Below, one piece after another: positions 11,642 to 13,772 of a DNA stretch of 13,772 nt (position 1 is its first letter; each line of letters opens with the position of its first letter). The notes beneath the pieces are model-generated. The model saw nothing but the letters and a program-made list of their open reading frames with translations, was not told where the DNA came from and made no database searches. Source of the DNA: Gammaproteobacteria bacterium GWE2_37_16 (GTDB lineage: Bacteria > Pseudomonadota > Gammaproteobacteria > UBA9339); NCBI GenBank assembly GCA_001801285.1, contig MGXG01000023.1:1-13772 (forward strand). The letters are read 5' to 3'. Position numbers and translations under genes: made by a program.

Positions 11642-13772
11642 ATGGATCAAAATACACTTTTAAAACTATTAATGACTCATGTACAGGATGTGGTTCTTGT
11701 TATCTCAATGAAAGGAGATATCTTGGCCCTAAATGCCTCCGCTGAGTGTTTGTATGGATGGAAAGCACAACGAGTTGTAAAAAAGAATTATTTTAAACTT
11801 TGTGAAAATCAGGAAATCACGCCTTTTATCTTAAAAAAAACTTTACCAAAACTGTCTGATTCTTTGAGCTGTGTTTACGAAACATCGATAATAGATCAAA
11901 CACAGCTGGAACGAATTATTTCCTGGAAAATCAATAAAATTATTGATCAAAAACAAAAAACTGCTTATGTGGTTGCAGTTGGTCAAGATATTACTGCGCT
12001 CAAAAAAATTGAAAATAAACAAAAAGACACTGCTAATTATTTACGTTGTATTATGGAATATATTCCCGGCTATGTTTTTTGGAAAGACCAAAATTTAAAG
12101 ATTTTAGGATGCAATGCTAACTTTGCCAAAGTGGCTAATGAAACTGTAGATAGTATAATTGGCAAATCTGATTATGGTTTACCGTGGACAAAGGTACAGG
12201 CTGACCAGTATCGCACTGACGATCTGGATGTTATGCTTACCAGCTGTCCTAAATTAAATATAGAAGAGACGATGCGCTATGCCGATGGTTCTCAGGCTGC
12301 GCTTTTAACCCATAAAATGCCTTTAAAAAATACGGAAGGGAAAGTTATTGGTGTTATAGGGATTTTCAGTGACATAACTGATCGCAAAAAAGCAGAAAAT
12401 GAACTACGTGAAGCTAAAGAGCAACTGGAGATAGCCAACCAAGCCAAATCCCAATTTATCGCCAACATGGAGCACGATATTCGCACTCCTGCCTCCGGAA
12501 TTGCGTCATTAACTGCATTGCTAGCATCGACCGAAACTGAGCCCACAAAAAAAGAAAACCTTGAGTTACTGGCAAATTCTGCAGAACAACTTTTAACTGT
12601 TTTAACAGAAATATTGGAATTTCACAGTATCGAGGATGGTCAAGCGCCTTTATTAGAAAAAAGATTTAGTTTACGTAGAATCATTCAAAACGTAGTAAAT
12701 TTAGAAGTCCCAATCGCCAAAATGAAAGACTTGAAGCTAGAAACTAAAATCGCAGCTAATATTCCTGAATTTTTAATCGGGGATGACTTCAGAACTTATC
12801 GTATTTTATTAAATTTAATCGGCAATAGCGTAAAGTTTACAAAAAAAGGCAAAGTTACTATAAATGTTAATCTTACCGAAAATAAAAAAAAGACATTCAC
12901 TATAAAAACACTAATTGCCGATACAGGAATCGGCATTCCTAAAGATAAACAGAACGAAGTTTTTGAAAAATTTTCCCGCCTTTCTCCATCCAGTGAAAAT
13001 CACTATACAGGTTCTGGCTTAGGGCTTAGGGTAGTGAAACAATTTATCAACGAAATGGGTGGCGAAATATATGTTGAGAGTGAGTTGGGTAAAGGAACAA
13101 CTTTTACCTGTTTAATTCCATATAAAAAATGCTTAGCCAATGAATCGCTAGAAGAATCAGTAAGTATCAATCAAACCACACTCAAAATCCCTCAACTGCC
13201 AAAAACTAGAGTATTATTAGTCGAAGATGATCAAATTGCCAAATTAGTCGAGCAAGATATTTTAAAAGAAAAATTTGGTTGTTTATTAGATATAGCCTCT
13301 AACGGCAACGCCGCTATACGCATTAGCAAAAACAAAAAATATGACCTTATTTTTATGGATTTAGGACTACCAGATATGGACGGTAAAAAATTGACTATTT
13401 ATTTGCGCGCTCAAGGTTGTAAAACACCAATTATTGCATTGACGGCACACGGTTTGGGCAAGAAAGAAGAATGTATTGCTGCTGGAATGAGCGATTTCTT
13501 AATCAAGCCAATTTCAGTAGAAAAAGTCACTAACATTGTGAAAAAATGGTTGCCAAGACATATCGTAAAAGCAAAGACAAAGAAAAAAGCTATTAATTTA
13601 AATTTTGCTATGCGTCTGCATAAGAACAAAGAATTGGTTAACGTTTTATTGAAGAAATTGCTCAACAAATTCTCTGTCGTAAAAAAAGATTTAAAAAATA
13701 TTGAAAAAAATAAAGATTTTAAAAAAATATACGCTATTTTGCATAATCTAAAAGGTGCTTGCAGCTATTGCG
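11642..13772 (+). CDS. soluble hybrid sensor histidine kinase, 3' end cut by window
   Basis: The frame is open from ATG 11642 to the window edge, at least 710 aa. Domains in order: PAS-like about 1-115; a second PAS about 133-250, with FWKDQNLKILGCN and IGKSDYGLPW; dimerisation/phosphoacceptor with His278 in FIANMEHDIRTPASG; HATPase about 375-495, with N-box LIGNSVKFT, G1 DTGIGIP and G2 GSGLGL; receiver about 522-635, with EDD, phospho-acceptor Asp573 in FMDLGLPDMDG, ALTA and the IKP lysine; and a beginning HPt domain with His701 in HNLKGACSYC. This is a complete phosphorelay chain in one polypeptide, as in ArcB- or LetS-type sensors. No transmembrane segment is visible, so the signal is probably cytoplasmic and read by a PAS. 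H-box Asp instead of Glu and N-box Ser instead of Ala are variants. A weak Shine-Dalgarno (agaagag) precedes it, 25 nt after the PTP fusion gene, so co-transcription is likely. The output regulator is not visible. Confidence 0.93.
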   Translation, partial: MDQNTLLKLLMTHVQDVVLVISMKGDILALNASAECLYGWKAQRVVKKNYFKLCENQEITPFILKKTLPKLSDSLSCVYETSIIDQTQLERIISWKINKIIDQKQKTAYVVAVGQDITALKKIENKQKDTANYLRCIMEYIPGYVFWKDQNLKILGCNANFAKVANETVDSIIGKSDYGLPWTKVQADQYRTDDLDVMLTSCPKLNIEETMRYADGSQAALLTHKMPLKNTEGKVIGVIGIFSDITDRKKAENELREAKEQLEIANQAKSQFIANMEHDIRTPASGIASLTALLASTETEPTKKENLELLANSAEQLLTVLTEILEFHSIEDGQAPLLEKRFSLRRIIQNVVNLEVPIAKMKDLKLETKIAANIPEFLIGDDFRTYRILLNLIGNSVKFTKKGKVTINVNLTENKKKTFTIKTLIADTGIGIPKDKQNEVFEKFSRLSPSSENHYTGSGLGLRVVKQFINEMGGEIYVESELGKGTTFTCLIPYKKCLANESLEESVSINQTTLKIPQLPKTRVLLVEDDQIAKLVEQDILKEKFGCLLDIASNGNAAIRISKNKKYDLIFMDLGLPDMDGKKLTIYLRAQGCKTPIIALTAHGLGKKEECIAAGMSDFLIKPISVEKVTNIVKKWLPRHIVKAKTKKKAINLNFAMRLHKNKELVNVLLKKLLNKFSVVKKDLKNIEKNKDFKKIYAILHNLKGACSYC

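Overview
The window looks like a piece of chromosome from a low-GC gammaproteobacterium, most plausibly a member of the Legionellales (Coxiella/Legionella-like). The housekeeping genes (serS, ppiD, hupB, tldD, tRNA-Val and tRNA-Asp) are all of gammaproteobacterial type, the spacers are AT-rich, and the hybrid kinase at the right end has a PAS motif (IGKSDYGLPW) and an H-box (HDIRTP) of a kind I associate with Legionella and Coxiella sensors. This assignment is inference from remembered sequences, not from a search.

Left part (1-7863): a nucleotide-sugar aminotransferase very like WbpE, cut by the left edge, runs convergently into serS, and their 3' ends overlap by 9 bp. Then come ppiD (periplasmic chaperone), tRNA-Asp and tRNA-Val, hupB (HU) with a clear promoter and terminator, tldD (metallopeptidase subunit) and a small PQ-loop/SemiSWEET-type membrane protein, all on the minus strand. 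The spacers hold structured repeats: two copies of an 87-bp palindromic element, an AT-rich repeat seen three times, and a 145-bp unit after tRNA-Asp that ends in an exact copy of the last 20 bp of the tRNA gene region. One palindromic element supplies the stop codon and last residues of the PQ-loop protein.

Right part (7864-13772): an AT-rich spacer separates the minus-strand block from a tight plus-strand cluster of three genes, probably one operon (gaps of 21 and 25 nt). The first is a short protein with the fold of S-adenosylhomocysteine hydrolase but with several catalytic positions changed. The second is an unusual fusion of an apparently complete classical (eukaryotic-type) protein tyrosine phosphatase domain, a two-domain Tm-1-like/UPF0261 ATP-binding module and a serine-rich tail. 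The third is a soluble hybrid histidine kinase (PAS-PAS-HisKA-HATPase-REC-HPt) that runs off the right edge.

The three-gene cluster is the most unusual part of the window: a SAHH-like NAD-binding protein, a PTP-Tm-1 fusion and a phosphorelay sensor sit next to one another. No function can be assigned from sequence alone. Either a metabolic/signalling module or a host-directed effector locus would fit.
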